12,091 nt of DNA, from positions 1 through 12,091 of the forward strand of contig DAOUTC010000021.1 of the NCBI GenBank assembly GCA_030626915.1, written 5' to 3'. The position numbers were made by a program, and so were the translations under genes. Below, in pieces: positions 6,499 through 12,091 of the stretch (within the stretch, counting starts at the first letter, position 1; each line of letters starts with the position of its first letter). The notes under the pieces are model-generated. The model was not told the DNA's origin, searched no databases, and saw only the letters and a list, made by a program, of their open reading frames with translations. This DNA comes from Dehalococcoidia bacterium (GTDB lineage: Bacteria > Chloroflexota > Dehalococcoidia > GIF9 > AB-539-J10).

Positions 6499-7730
6499 AA
6501 AGATATACCATACCTGTAGGGCCAATCCATCCCGCGCTTAAGGAGCCAATACGGCTTGACCTTGGTATCGATGGTGAGGAGATTGTTGATGTAGATGTCA
6601 TTGTGGGACAGGTTCACCGCGGTATTGAGTGGCTGGGTATGAATAGAAATAACCCTGTCCAAAACATATATATAGCTGAACGTGTATGTGGCATCTGCAA
6701 TATATGTCATCCATTCGCCTATATTATGGCTGTGGAACAAGCTGCTGGAATCACCCCACCGGAACGCGCTGAGTATATAAGAACAATCATCGCTGAAATG
6801 GAGCGAATACATTCACATCTACTGTGGGCTGGAGTGGCTGCTCACGAGATTGGCTTTGATACCGTGTTTTATCTTGTCTGGAGGGTTAGAGAAGAGATAA
6901 TGGATTTAATAGAATATGTGACAGGAAACCGGGTCACTAAGGCCATGTTTCAAATTGGCGGGGTGAGAAGAGATATTACCGAAGAACAATTTCCCAGGAT
7001 TAGAAAATCTCTTGACTACTACAAGAGCATACTCAACCAGTTAAAAACCGTGTTTTTGGACGATAGGATGATACAGATGCGTACAAGGAATGTGGGTGTA
7101 TTGAAAGCCGAAGATGCTTTGAAATTTCTAGCAGTTGGGCCCACCGCTAGAGCAAGTGGAGTAACCAAAGACGTAAGGCAAGACCAAGCCTATGGTGCTT
7201 ATGCTGATATGGATATCAGGGCTATTACCCCGGATGTGCTCACCGGGACTATCATAGGCGATGTGTACGATAGAATCATTGTGCGATTACTGGAGGTTAA
7301 GCAGTCCATAGAAATCATAGAGCAGTGCTTGGATAAAATGCCATCTGGCACCATACTTGTAGAACCCAAGATAGCAAAACTTTTAGCTATGCTGAAAAAA
7401 GCAGAAGGTGAAGGCGTCGGGCGAGCTGAAGCGCCTAGAGGTGAAGTTATACATTATGTTCGTTTAGAGGCTGAGAGAGAAACACTGGCCGCCTGGAAGA
7501 TAAGAGCCCCAACTTATACCAACCTCATGTCAATACCGACAATACTTAAGGGTGGGCAAATTGCGGATGTTCCTATAGCTTTTGGCTCTATTGATCCCTG
7601 TATGTCATGCACCAATAGGGCTATCGTTGTGGACAGAAAGACGAATAAGAAATCTATGCTGACTTACGAGGAGCTGCACGAGCTTTCCATTGAAAAAACG
7701 AGGAGGTTGAAAGCTGAATTTGATAGGTAA
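6477..7730 (+). CDS. mbhL: [NiFe]-hydrogenase large (catalytic) subunit, group 4 Mbh type
   Basis: 417 aa precursor of the H2-forming subunit. The N-terminal nickel motif is ERVCGICNICHPF with Cys71 and Cys74 (His78 follows). The C-terminal motif DPCMSCTNR has Cys375 and Cys378. All four NiFe ligands are present, which argues for a real hydrogenase and against the sulfane-reductase relative. By analogy with HycE (cleaved after Arg in a DPCYSCTDR context) the maturation protease should cut after Arg381, removing a 36-residue tail starting AIVVDRKTNKK. A matching HycI-type protease gene lies just downstream. The ATG at 6477 is 9 nt after GGGAGG and lies inside mbhK; the next residues (IERYTIPVGPIHPALKEP) are the family's conserved start, so no later start fits. 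Confidence 0.96.
   Translation: MAASKGIERYTIPVGPIHPALKEPIRLDLGIDGEEIVDVDVIVGQVHRGIEWLGMNRNNPVQNIYIAERVCGICNICHPFAYIMAVEQAAGITPPERAEYIRTIIAEMERIHSHLLWAGVAAHEIGFDTVFYLVWRVREEIMDLIEYVTGNRVTKAMFQIGGVRRDITEEQFPRIRKSLDYYKSILNQLKTVFLDDRMIQMRTRNVGVLKAEDALKFLAVGPTARASGVTKDVRQDQAYGAYADMDIRAITPDVLTGTIIGDVYDRIIVRLLEVKQSIEIIEQCLDKMPSGTILVEPKIAKLLAMLKKAEGEGVGRAEAPRGEVIHYVRLEAERETLAAWKIRAPTYTNLMSIPTILKGGQIADVPIAFGSIDPCMSCTNRAIVVDRKTNKKSMLTYEELHELSIEKTRRLKAEFDR
7701..7710 (+). promoter_or_regulatory. Shine-Dalgarno that fixes the TTG start of mbhM
   Basis: AGGAGGTTGA ends 9 nt before TTG at 7720, inside the 3' end of mbhL. The next ATG in frame (7750) is too far away, so this site is the reason for choosing the TTG start and the 11-nt overlap of mbhL and mbhM. 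Confidence 0.65.
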
Positions 7731-8733
7731 TACTCCCCCATCTTTAAGCATGGTATCAATAGTCGTTGGACCAGTTATTCTGGCGATTATGGGGGCATTC
7801 TTTGGTTTATTGTACCTGGGTATAGACCGCAAGTTAGTGGCCCACATGCAGGGCAGGATAGGTCCTCCAATAATCCAGCCCTTCCGTGATGTTGGAAAGC
7901 TGCTTATGAAGGAAAGCATCATACCCGATGGAGCTCTTTCCTGGTTATTCAAGCTTGCTCCAATTCTTTGTCTGATGGGGTCTGCTGTGTTACTGCTTTA
8001 CATACCCATATTTGGGCAGAAGGCTCTTTTAGAGGATTTTGGTGATGCAATAGTAGTATTATACTTATTGATTATACCCTCTCTGGCACTTGTAGTAGCC
8101 GGGTTTTCATCAAGCTCACCATACGCTACTGTGGGGGCACAACGTGAAATGGTCATTATGATGAGCTACGAGTTCCCTCTAGCAATGACAATAGTCGCTA
8201 TTGCCTGGCGCATTGGCCATGTCGCTGAGACTAATCCGTTTATGTTCTCCACAGTGGCTACATATCCCATATGGAGCTTAGTAGGTCCAATGGGGGTCGC
8301 AGGAACATTGATTCTGCTTATTGTTCTCTTACTGGTTACCACTGGTGAACTATCCAGGATACCATTTGACCTGGCAGAAGCTGAAACCGAGCTTGCTGGA
8401 GGATTATTGGTTGAGTATTCCGGCAGAAACCTCGTTTTGTTCTACATTGCAGATGCAATAAAGACTTTTGCCATGGCATCGTTAATAATCGCTCTATTCT
8501 TTCCGTATAGCCTCTCTCCTGTAGTTGGAATTGAAGCCCTTGTTCCTGCATTCGTGGTGGATGCTTTATTCTTTCTCCTCAAAATCCTCCTGGTGATGTT
8601 TATTTGTGTAATGCTGATACGCGCTGCTATGGCGCGGTTTAAGATTGACCAGGTCAGCAAAATTTATTTTATTGCTATGACACTTATAAGCCTCGTTGGT
8701 CTAATACTGATATGGGTAGATTTAGTAATGTGA
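7720..8733 (+). CDS. mbhM: Mbh hydrogenase membrane anchor (NuoH-like)
   Basis: 337 aa, about eight transmembrane helices, NuoH/HycD/EchB family. It anchors the soluble hydrogenase arm and forms the first proton path next to the NiFe subunit. Family motifs: DRKLVAHMQGRIGPPIIQPF (36-55) followed by RDVGKLLMKE (56-65); AQREMVIMMSYEFPL (about 140-154); and SRIPFDLAEAETELAGGLLV (212-231), in which Asp217, Glu220, Glu222 and Glu224 form the acidic cluster on the cytoplasmic side. The start is TTG, supported by a near-perfect Shine-Dalgarno. It ends 10 nt before mbhN. Confidence 0.95.
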   Translation: MIGNTPPSLSMVSIVVGPVILAIMGAFFGLLYLGIDRKLVAHMQGRIGPPIIQPFRDVGKLLMKESIIPDGALSWLFKLAPILCLMGSAVLLLYIPIFGQKALLEDFGDAIVVLYLLIIPSLALVVAGFSSSSPYATVGAQREMVIMMSYEFPLAMTIVAIAWRIGHVAETNPFMFSTVATYPIWSLVGPMGVAGTLILLIVLLLVTTGELSRIPFDLAEAETELAGGLLVEYSGRNLVLFYIADAIKTFAMASLIIALFFPYSLSPVVGIEALVPAFVVDALFFLLKILLVMFICVMLIRAAMARFKIDQVSKIYFIAMTLISLVGLILIWVDLVM

Positions 8734-8743
8734 GGCGAAAGAC

Positions 8744-9142
8744 ATGGAAATAGTTAACACAATATTAAAACAACTCTTCCTAAATCCGGCTACAAACAAA
8801 TTCCCGGTAAAATATGCCCCGAAATCAGCCATCCAATTTCTGGATAGGATTAGGAAAGGCCAGTTGAAGCTAACACCACCAATAGCAGTGCCGCCTAAGT
8901 TTCGGGGGAAAATCTCGTATAACAGGGAAAAATGCACTGGATGCCAGTTGTGCATTAAAGTCTGCCCCACTAAGGCCATAGAATTTATACCTGAGGAGAA
9001 AAAGGTGAAAATATTCGTTGCCAGATGCTGCTTCTGTGCACAGTGTAATGACATATGCCCAACAAAAGCACTTTCCATGACCGATGAGTTTATGCTTTCC
9101 AGCTATGATAAATATGCCGACGAGCTTGTGGTAACGAAATAG
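8744..9142 (+). CDS. mbhN: Mbh hydrogenase ferredoxin-like subunit (NuoI-like, 2x[4Fe-4S])
   Basis: 132 aa electron-input subunit. Two classical cluster motifs are present: Cys64, 67, 70, 74 (CTGCQLCIKVCPTKA) and Cys95, 98, 101, 105 (CCFCAQCNDICPTKA), with one additional Cys96 next to the second motif. The N-terminal 50 residues, with NTILKQLFLNPATNKFPVKY, resemble the amphipathic tail by which NuoI/MbhN rests on the membrane subunit. By homology it accepts electrons from reduced ferredoxin and feeds MbhJ. No NADH or F420 module is in the operon, fitting ferredoxin as donor. It is the last gene of the operon, with 38 nt to the convergent hycI. Confidence 0.94.
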   Translation: MEIVNTILKQLFLNPATNKFPVKYAPKSAIQFLDRIRKGQLKLTPPIAVPPKFRGKISYNREKCTGCQLCIKVCPTKAIEFIPEEKKVKIFVARCCFCAQCNDICPTKALSMTDEFMLSSYDKYADELVVTK

Positions 9143-9180
9143 CTTAGTAGTTCACTTCCTCAAATTCTGGCTGCGGGTCT

Positions 9181-9678
9181 CTATGTTTTGAGGGGTTCTA
9201 TTTCATTTAGCCGTTTTTCCATTATGAGATTAGCAACCTGAGCCCCGCTTCTTCGCACAGTTCGGGACAATGTTGCGCACAGATTCATCTTATCAGGTTG
9301 AATTCCTATAAGCACTATGTCTACACAGAACTCACTTACATACGATATAAAAGTGGATAGCGGTACATCATGCGTTGAAAAATGCATAACTGCTATTTTC
9401 TCAGGTGGGATAATCCTATATGAACCTGGACTTAAGCCCATGTCAGCGGCGTCTACTAGTATAAGTCTATCAGGATTGTGCCTTCTAATAATTGAAGTGT
9501 AATTTTCAGGGGCTGTGCCACAATCTATCACAATAGTTTCTTCAGCTCCCACAGAGTTGGCTTGTTTTGACTCATTTTTAATGTGTTGTAGATATTTATT
9601 GAGCCTTTCTGCAATGTAAATACCAACTCCATCGTCACCCTTTAATACGTTGCCTATGCCAAGGGCTACTTCTTTCAT
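9181..9678 (-). CDS. hycI: hydrogenase maturation endopeptidase, HycI family
   Basis: 165 aa nickel-dependent protease (peptidase family M52) that trims the C-terminal tail of the large subunit once nickel is inserted. The conserved start GIGNVLKGDDGVG contains Asp16; DAADMG gives Asp76, and STHDVPLSTF gives His103. These match the three metal ligands of E. coli HycI (Asp16, Asp62, His90). The HycI-like character fits a group 4 large subunit such as MbhL. It is encoded on the minus strand, convergent with mbhN and divergent from hypA, so it must be transcribed separately. The ATG at 9678 has only a poor Shine-Dalgarno (AAGG one base away), and no clear promoter was found upstream. There is an unusual hydrophilic insertion at about residues 31-48 (IKNESKQANSVGAEET). 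Confidence 0.93.
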   Translation of the reverse strand: MKEVALGIGNVLKGDDGVGIYIAERLNKYLQHIKNESKQANSVGAEETIVIDCGTAPENYTSIIRRHNPDRLILVDAADMGLSPGSYRIIPPEKIAVMHFSTHDVPLSTFISYVSEFCVDIVLIGIQPDKMNLCATLSRTVRRSGAQVANLIMEKRLNEIEPLKT

Positions 9679-9710
9679 GCCTTAGATGAGAGCGTTTAGC
9701 GACATCCCTA

Positions 9711-9765
9711 TGTCATTCTGAGCCAGGCGAAGAATCTAGACCCTTCGCTATCGCTCAGGGTGACA
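9711..9765. repeat. imperfect inverted repeat, REP/MITE-like
   Basis: Two arms of 22 and 23 nt (9711-9732 and 9743-9765) are reverse complements apart from a two-base mismatch and a small mismatched patch, with a 10-nt loop (AATCTAGACC). The left arm begins TGTCATTCTGAGC and ends GCGAAG; the right arm reversed reads TGTCACCCTGAGC...GCGAAG. The GTCATTCTGAGC...GAAG pattern resembles dispersed palindromic repeats I recall from many bacterial genomes. There is no T-run on either strand, so it is not a typical terminator. It lies in the divergent hycI-hypA spacer upstream of the hypA promoter. Confidence 0.75.
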
Positions 9766-9791
9766 AAATAAACAATCTCCTTAAATCTGCC

Positions 9792-9820
9792 TTGAGAATG
9801 AAAGTAAAACACACTATAAT
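9792..9820 (+). promoter_or_regulatory. sigma70-type promoter of hypA-hypB
   Basis: TTGAGA (9792-9797) and a perfect TATAAT (9815-9820) are 17 nt apart, the optimal spacing. Initiation near 9827 would leave a leader of about 20 nt before the hypA ATG. No Shine-Dalgarno is visible in that leader. Confidence 0.7.
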
Positions 9821-9847
9821 GCTACATCATTCATTGATTAATATGAA

Positions 9848-10189
9848 ATGCATGAATTGGGGATAACTGAAAACATCGTCAACATTGCTTTAGATAAGGC
9901 CAAGGAAGCGCAAGCTGGCAAGATTGTTAAAATTAACTTAGTTGTTGGTGAGTTGGCAGGTTTTGTGCCCCACTGTATTGAATTCTATTTTGATTTCCTC
10001 AGCAAAGATAGTATTGCTGAAGGAGCAATCCTTAATTTTGAATTAGCCCCGGCTCAACTTCGCTGCCGAAATTGCTCCACTGTTTTTTGCCCTCAAGATA
10101 CCACATGGGCTTGCCCTAAATGCCAGAGCCAGAGCCTGGAAATAACTGGAGGCAGAGAGCTATATATAGAAAGTATGGAGGTGGAATGA
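9848..10189 (+). CDS. hypA: hydrogenase nickel incorporation protein HypA
   Basis: 113 aa, the normal length for HypA, the nickel chaperone that works with HypB to load nickel into the hydrogenase large subunit. The N-terminal MHELGIT gives the nickel ligand His2 with Glu3. The zinc site is made by Cys73, Cys76 (CRNC) and Cys89, Cys92 (CPKC). The ATG at 9848 is fixed by the need for His at position 2. There is no visible Shine-Dalgarno, but a strong promoter lies just upstream. The stop overlaps the hypB start (ATGA). Confidence 0.97.
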   Translation: MHELGITENIVNIALDKAKEAQAGKIVKINLVVGELAGFVPHCIEFYFDFLSKDSIAEGAILNFELAPAQLRCRNCSTVFCPQDTTWACPKCQSQSLEITGGRELYIESMEVE

Positions 10190-10851
10190 AAAAGATAGAA
10201 ATAGTTCAAAATATCCTGGAGGCCAACGAGTTTATAGCAGCTCAAAATCAGCGCCTTCTAGATAAACATAAGATTTTCGCCATTAATATTATGTCATCGC
10301 CAGGTGCCGGCAAGACAAGCCTTATTTTGCAGACCATAGCCAGGTTGAAGGACAAGTTAAGGATAGGAGTTATTGAAGGGGATGTGGCTTCAACCCTCGA
10401 TGCTGAAAAGGTAAAGGTTGAGGCAACAGCGGTTGCCCAAATAAACACCAGAAATATGCTAGAGAGCTGTTCTTTGAACGCTAATATGGTAAGTCATGCT
10501 CTCCAGAGCTTGCCATTAGAGGATATAGATTTGCTTCTCATTGAGAACGTAGGCAATCTTATTTGCCCCTCTGAGTTTGTCCTGGGAGAACATAAAAGGG
10601 TGGTGATTTCCAGTCTGCCCGAAGGCGATGACAAACCTGTCAAATATCCCATGATATTCGCTGATGCCGATGCAGTGGTGATAAACAAGATTGACTTTCT
10701 GCCCTATGTTGATTTTGATATTGCTGCCTTTCAAAAAGCTCTCCAGGGATTGAACCCCGAAGTAAAAATCTTCCAGGTTTCCTGCAAGACAGGCGTGGGG
10801 ATAGAAAATTGGTGCTCCTGGTTGTTGAGCGCACTAAAGGCTAATAGCTAG
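10186..10851 (+). CDS. hypB: hydrogenase maturation GTPase HypB (short form)
   Basis: 221 aa SIMIBI GTPase that drives nickel delivery with HypA. The P-loop SSPGAGKTS is at 37-45, EGDVAST at 64-70, and the guanine-specificity motif NKID at 167-170. The N-terminal CxxCGC nickel motif and the His-rich segment of some HypBs are absent, as in other short forms. The G-domain metal site is unusual: where the family normally has a Cys-His pair in a TGxxCHLDA context, here it reads TRNMLESCSLNANMV, so Cys95 is followed by Ser96; the second cysteine (Cys127 in NLICPSEF) is kept. The frame is open upstream to 10120, but the ATG at 10186, just after GGAGG (10177-10181) and overlapping the hypA stop, is the true start. 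hypC, D, E and F do not follow. Confidence 0.95.
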   Translation: MKKIEIVQNILEANEFIAAQNQRLLDKHKIFAINIMSSPGAGKTSLILQTIARLKDKLRIGVIEGDVASTLDAEKVKVEATAVAQINTRNMLESCSLNANMVSHALQSLPLEDIDLLLIENVGNLICPSEFVLGEHKRVVISSLPEGDDKPVKYPMIFADADAVVINKIDFLPYVDFDIAAFQKALQGLNPEVKIFQVSCKTGVGIENWCSWLLSALKANS

Positions 10852-10982
10852 TGAGATAAAGCCTCTTCTCTGGTATATCCCCAAGTAGCTCCACCATTCT
10901 CTTCCAGGGTTGGGCAGTAGGCGGACAGCTTTACTGGATTATATGAGCTTAGTTCAATATGGGGAAGGCCACTATTGAAAAT

Positions 10983-11900
10983 TTATGACGGTGGGTTAAT
11001 TTCCCAGGTTAGAACATTCAAGCTATTATTTTCCTCTTCTTCAACTACACACGACCTGACCATGATATCCCCAACTTTAGCTGTGATTACCCACCTGTAT
11101 AGGTCTTTGTCGGCTGAGTAGGATATATCCTGCGATTGCGTGGTCAGGAAGGTGAAGTAGAGTCCTAGTTCCCAATCAGAGTCGAGGATTTTAACCTTAA
11201 AGCTGAGTCCCCCGTTTCTATGGTCTTTATCAAACTTGACACCCTCATCCCATCTCCAGATTACGGCCCAGCCACCGGTAACAGACTTGGTTTCAGTACT
11301 GGTAGGAGCAACAGACGCTAGAACCCCTGAATAATCAACCTCGTATGGGCATACAATTAGGCTTTCATAGCCAGGGTAAGGAGAGAAGAAAGCACCTACG
11401 CTTGTCACCCATATGTTCTTATTGTAGGTCTCGTAATCGTAGTCAATAGCGATGTTACACGAATACTCAACATACTCATCGGTCCGAGTTACCTCATGTG
11501 GCACTCCAAGCTGAAGCCATCCGGAATGAGGCTGGCCCAACTTATACTCGCTTTCACCAAGTATACTATACACAACCGGCCACTTGGTTACGGTGATAGA
11601 GTCCAGTTGTAAATTGTTTATCACCGGCAAGCTTTCTGCCGGGTACTCGTAAGTTCCCCCCATTCCTAAGCCTTCCAATGATGCATCATCAGTCACTATC
11701 TTATGCAGGACATCTTCTATTCCAGCATCGGCGGCGTACAGTTCAGCCATTTTTTGCTCGTGTAGCTGGTCAACTTTAAGCGTGGTAGACGCATAGCTAA
11801 GAGCAGGAGCAAGGAGCAGTCCACCCAGGGCCAGCAAAATCAGGACTATGGGCAAGGCTTGCCCGTTTTCCCTCTTAATTATTTCCCTTAGCAGCTTCAT
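10983..11900 (-). CDS. PilX-like minor type IV pilin / pseudopilin protein
   Basis: 305 aa. A short basic N-terminus (MKLLREIIKRENG) is followed by one hydrophobic helix (about 14-37, QALPIVLILLALGGLLLAPA) and then KMAELYAADAGIEDVLHKI at 50-68. The (A)ADAGxE segment after a single N-terminal helix is the mark of PilX_N/GspK-like minor pilins. The helix lacks the Glu at position 5 of ordinary pilins, as GspK/PilX proteins do. The rest is a beta-rich, Tyr- and Trp-containing exported domain with no family I recognise. The start ATG at 11900 has AGAGG (+ strand 11908-11912) 7 nt ahead. It follows another pilus-like gene by 23 nt, suggesting a pilus operon running right to left. It is convergent with hypB and unrelated to the hydrogenase. 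Confidence 0.75.
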   Translation of the reverse strand: MKLLREIIKRENGQALPIVLILLALGGLLLAPALSYASTTLKVDQLHEQKMAELYAADAGIEDVLHKIVTDDASLEGLGMGGTYEYPAESLPVINNLQLDSITVTKWPVVYSILGESEYKLGQPHSGWLQLGVPHEVTRTDEYVEYSCNIAIDYDYETYNKNIWVTSVGAFFSPYPGYESLIVCPYEVDYSGVLASVAPTSTETKSVTGGWAVIWRWDEGVKFDKDHRNGGLSFKVKILDSDWELGLYFTFLTTQSQDISYSADKDLYRWVITAKVGDIMVRSCVVEEEENNSLNVLTWEINPPS

Positions 11901-11923
11901 CTTTTAGCCTCTATCTTCAGGTA

Positions 11924-12091
11924 TCAGTTACTTGGTCTGGGTTTGATTTCGTAGCTTCTCTCCTCCTCAACCTCATGGCACTCAGCTTTTATGGTTACGA
12001 CCAGTTTGCCACCACTCAGCGCCGGATCAGGAATGGATATGGAGGTGATGTGGTCGGCAACTAAAGTAGTGCTGTTGCTTATAACCGTCTC
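11924..12091 (-). CDS. 3' end of a probable pilin-like / exported protein gene (truncated by window)
   Basis: A minus-strand frame is open from the right window edge to TGA at 11924-11926 and encodes the last 55 residues of a protein. It includes the alternating, beta-strand-like ITSISIPDPALSGGKLVVTI and an acidic tail (CHEVEEERSYEIKPRPSN). Composition and the 23-nt distance to the PilX-like gene suggest another (pseudo)pilin of the same operon, perhaps PilW/PulJ-like, but no diagnostic motif lies in the visible part. Confidence 0.6.
   Translation of the reverse strand, partial: ETVISNSTTLVADHITSISIPDPALSGGKLVVTIKAECHEVEEERSYEIKPRPSN

Noticed and set aside
6477..7730. Possibility that the complex is an Mbs/Mbx sulfane-sulfur reductase
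   Set aside because: All four NiFe cysteines, the cleavable tail, mbhI, a single antiporter gene and a neighbouring HycI/HypAB set point to a hydrogenase.
8722..9078. Minus-strand open frame opposite mbhN
   Set aside because: Antisense shadow of a clear 2x[4Fe-4S] protein.
9158..9193. Possible terminator after mbhN (CCTCAAA/TTTGAGG)
   Set aside because: A 7-bp stem with a 22-nt loop and no following T-run is too weak to call.
10120..10185. Upstream extension of the hypB frame
   Set aside because: It lies within hypA; the ATG at 10186 follows GGAGG and gives the normal HypB N-terminus.
1..12091. CRISPR arrays, tRNA, rRNA or insertion sequences
   Set aside because: No direct-repeat arrays, cloverleaf-like sequences, rRNA segments or transposase genes were seen; coding sequence fills most of the window.

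Overview
The window is dominated by a complete 14-gene operon for a membrane-bound, ion-translocating group 4 [NiFe]-hydrogenase of the Mbh type (about 1100-9142, + strand). The gene order matches mbhA to mbhN of Thermococcales one for one. Nine genes form an Mrp-type Na+/H+ antiporter module (A-I). Five form a hydrogenase and proton-channel module (J-N): small subunit, NuoC-like subunit, NiFe large subunit, NuoH-like anchor and 2x[4Fe-4S] ferredoxin-like subunit. All four nickel-binding cysteines of the large subunit are present, so this is a hydrogenase and not the sulfur-reducing Mbs/Mbx relative.

Layout: 1-963 is the 3' part of a PflX-type (COG1313) radical SAM gene cut by the left edge. 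964-1099 is a gap with a likely sigma70-type promoter for the operon. 1100-9142 is mbhA-N, tightly packed with several start/stop overlaps and its largest gap (43 nt) between the antiporter and hydrogenase halves. 9181-9678 is a convergent gene for the hydrogenase maturation endopeptidase (HycI family). 9679-9847 holds an imperfect inverted repeat and a clean promoter. 9848-10851 is hypA-hypB. 10983-12091 is a minus-strand pair of type IV pilin-like genes, the second cut by the right edge.

How the genes work together: reduced ferredoxin would pass electrons through MbhN and MbhJ to the NiFe site in MbhL, producing H2. MbhM and the antiporter subunits would couple this to H+/Na+ movement. HypA and HypB deliver nickel, and the HycI-like protease removes the C-terminal tail of MbhL after metal insertion. 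The other maturation genes (hypC, D, E, F) must lie elsewhere.

Organism: Shine-Dalgarno sites, TTG starts, TTGAGA-17-TATAAT and extended -10 promoters, and type IV pilin-like genes point to a bacterium. The PilX-like minor pilin style and the GTCATTCTGAGC...GAAG palindromic repeat recall anaerobic Chloroflexota (Dehalococcoidia-like), but this lineage call is inference from memory. I do not see an entirely new system. The notable points are an archaeal-style mbh operon in a probable bacterium and a HypB with an altered metal site.
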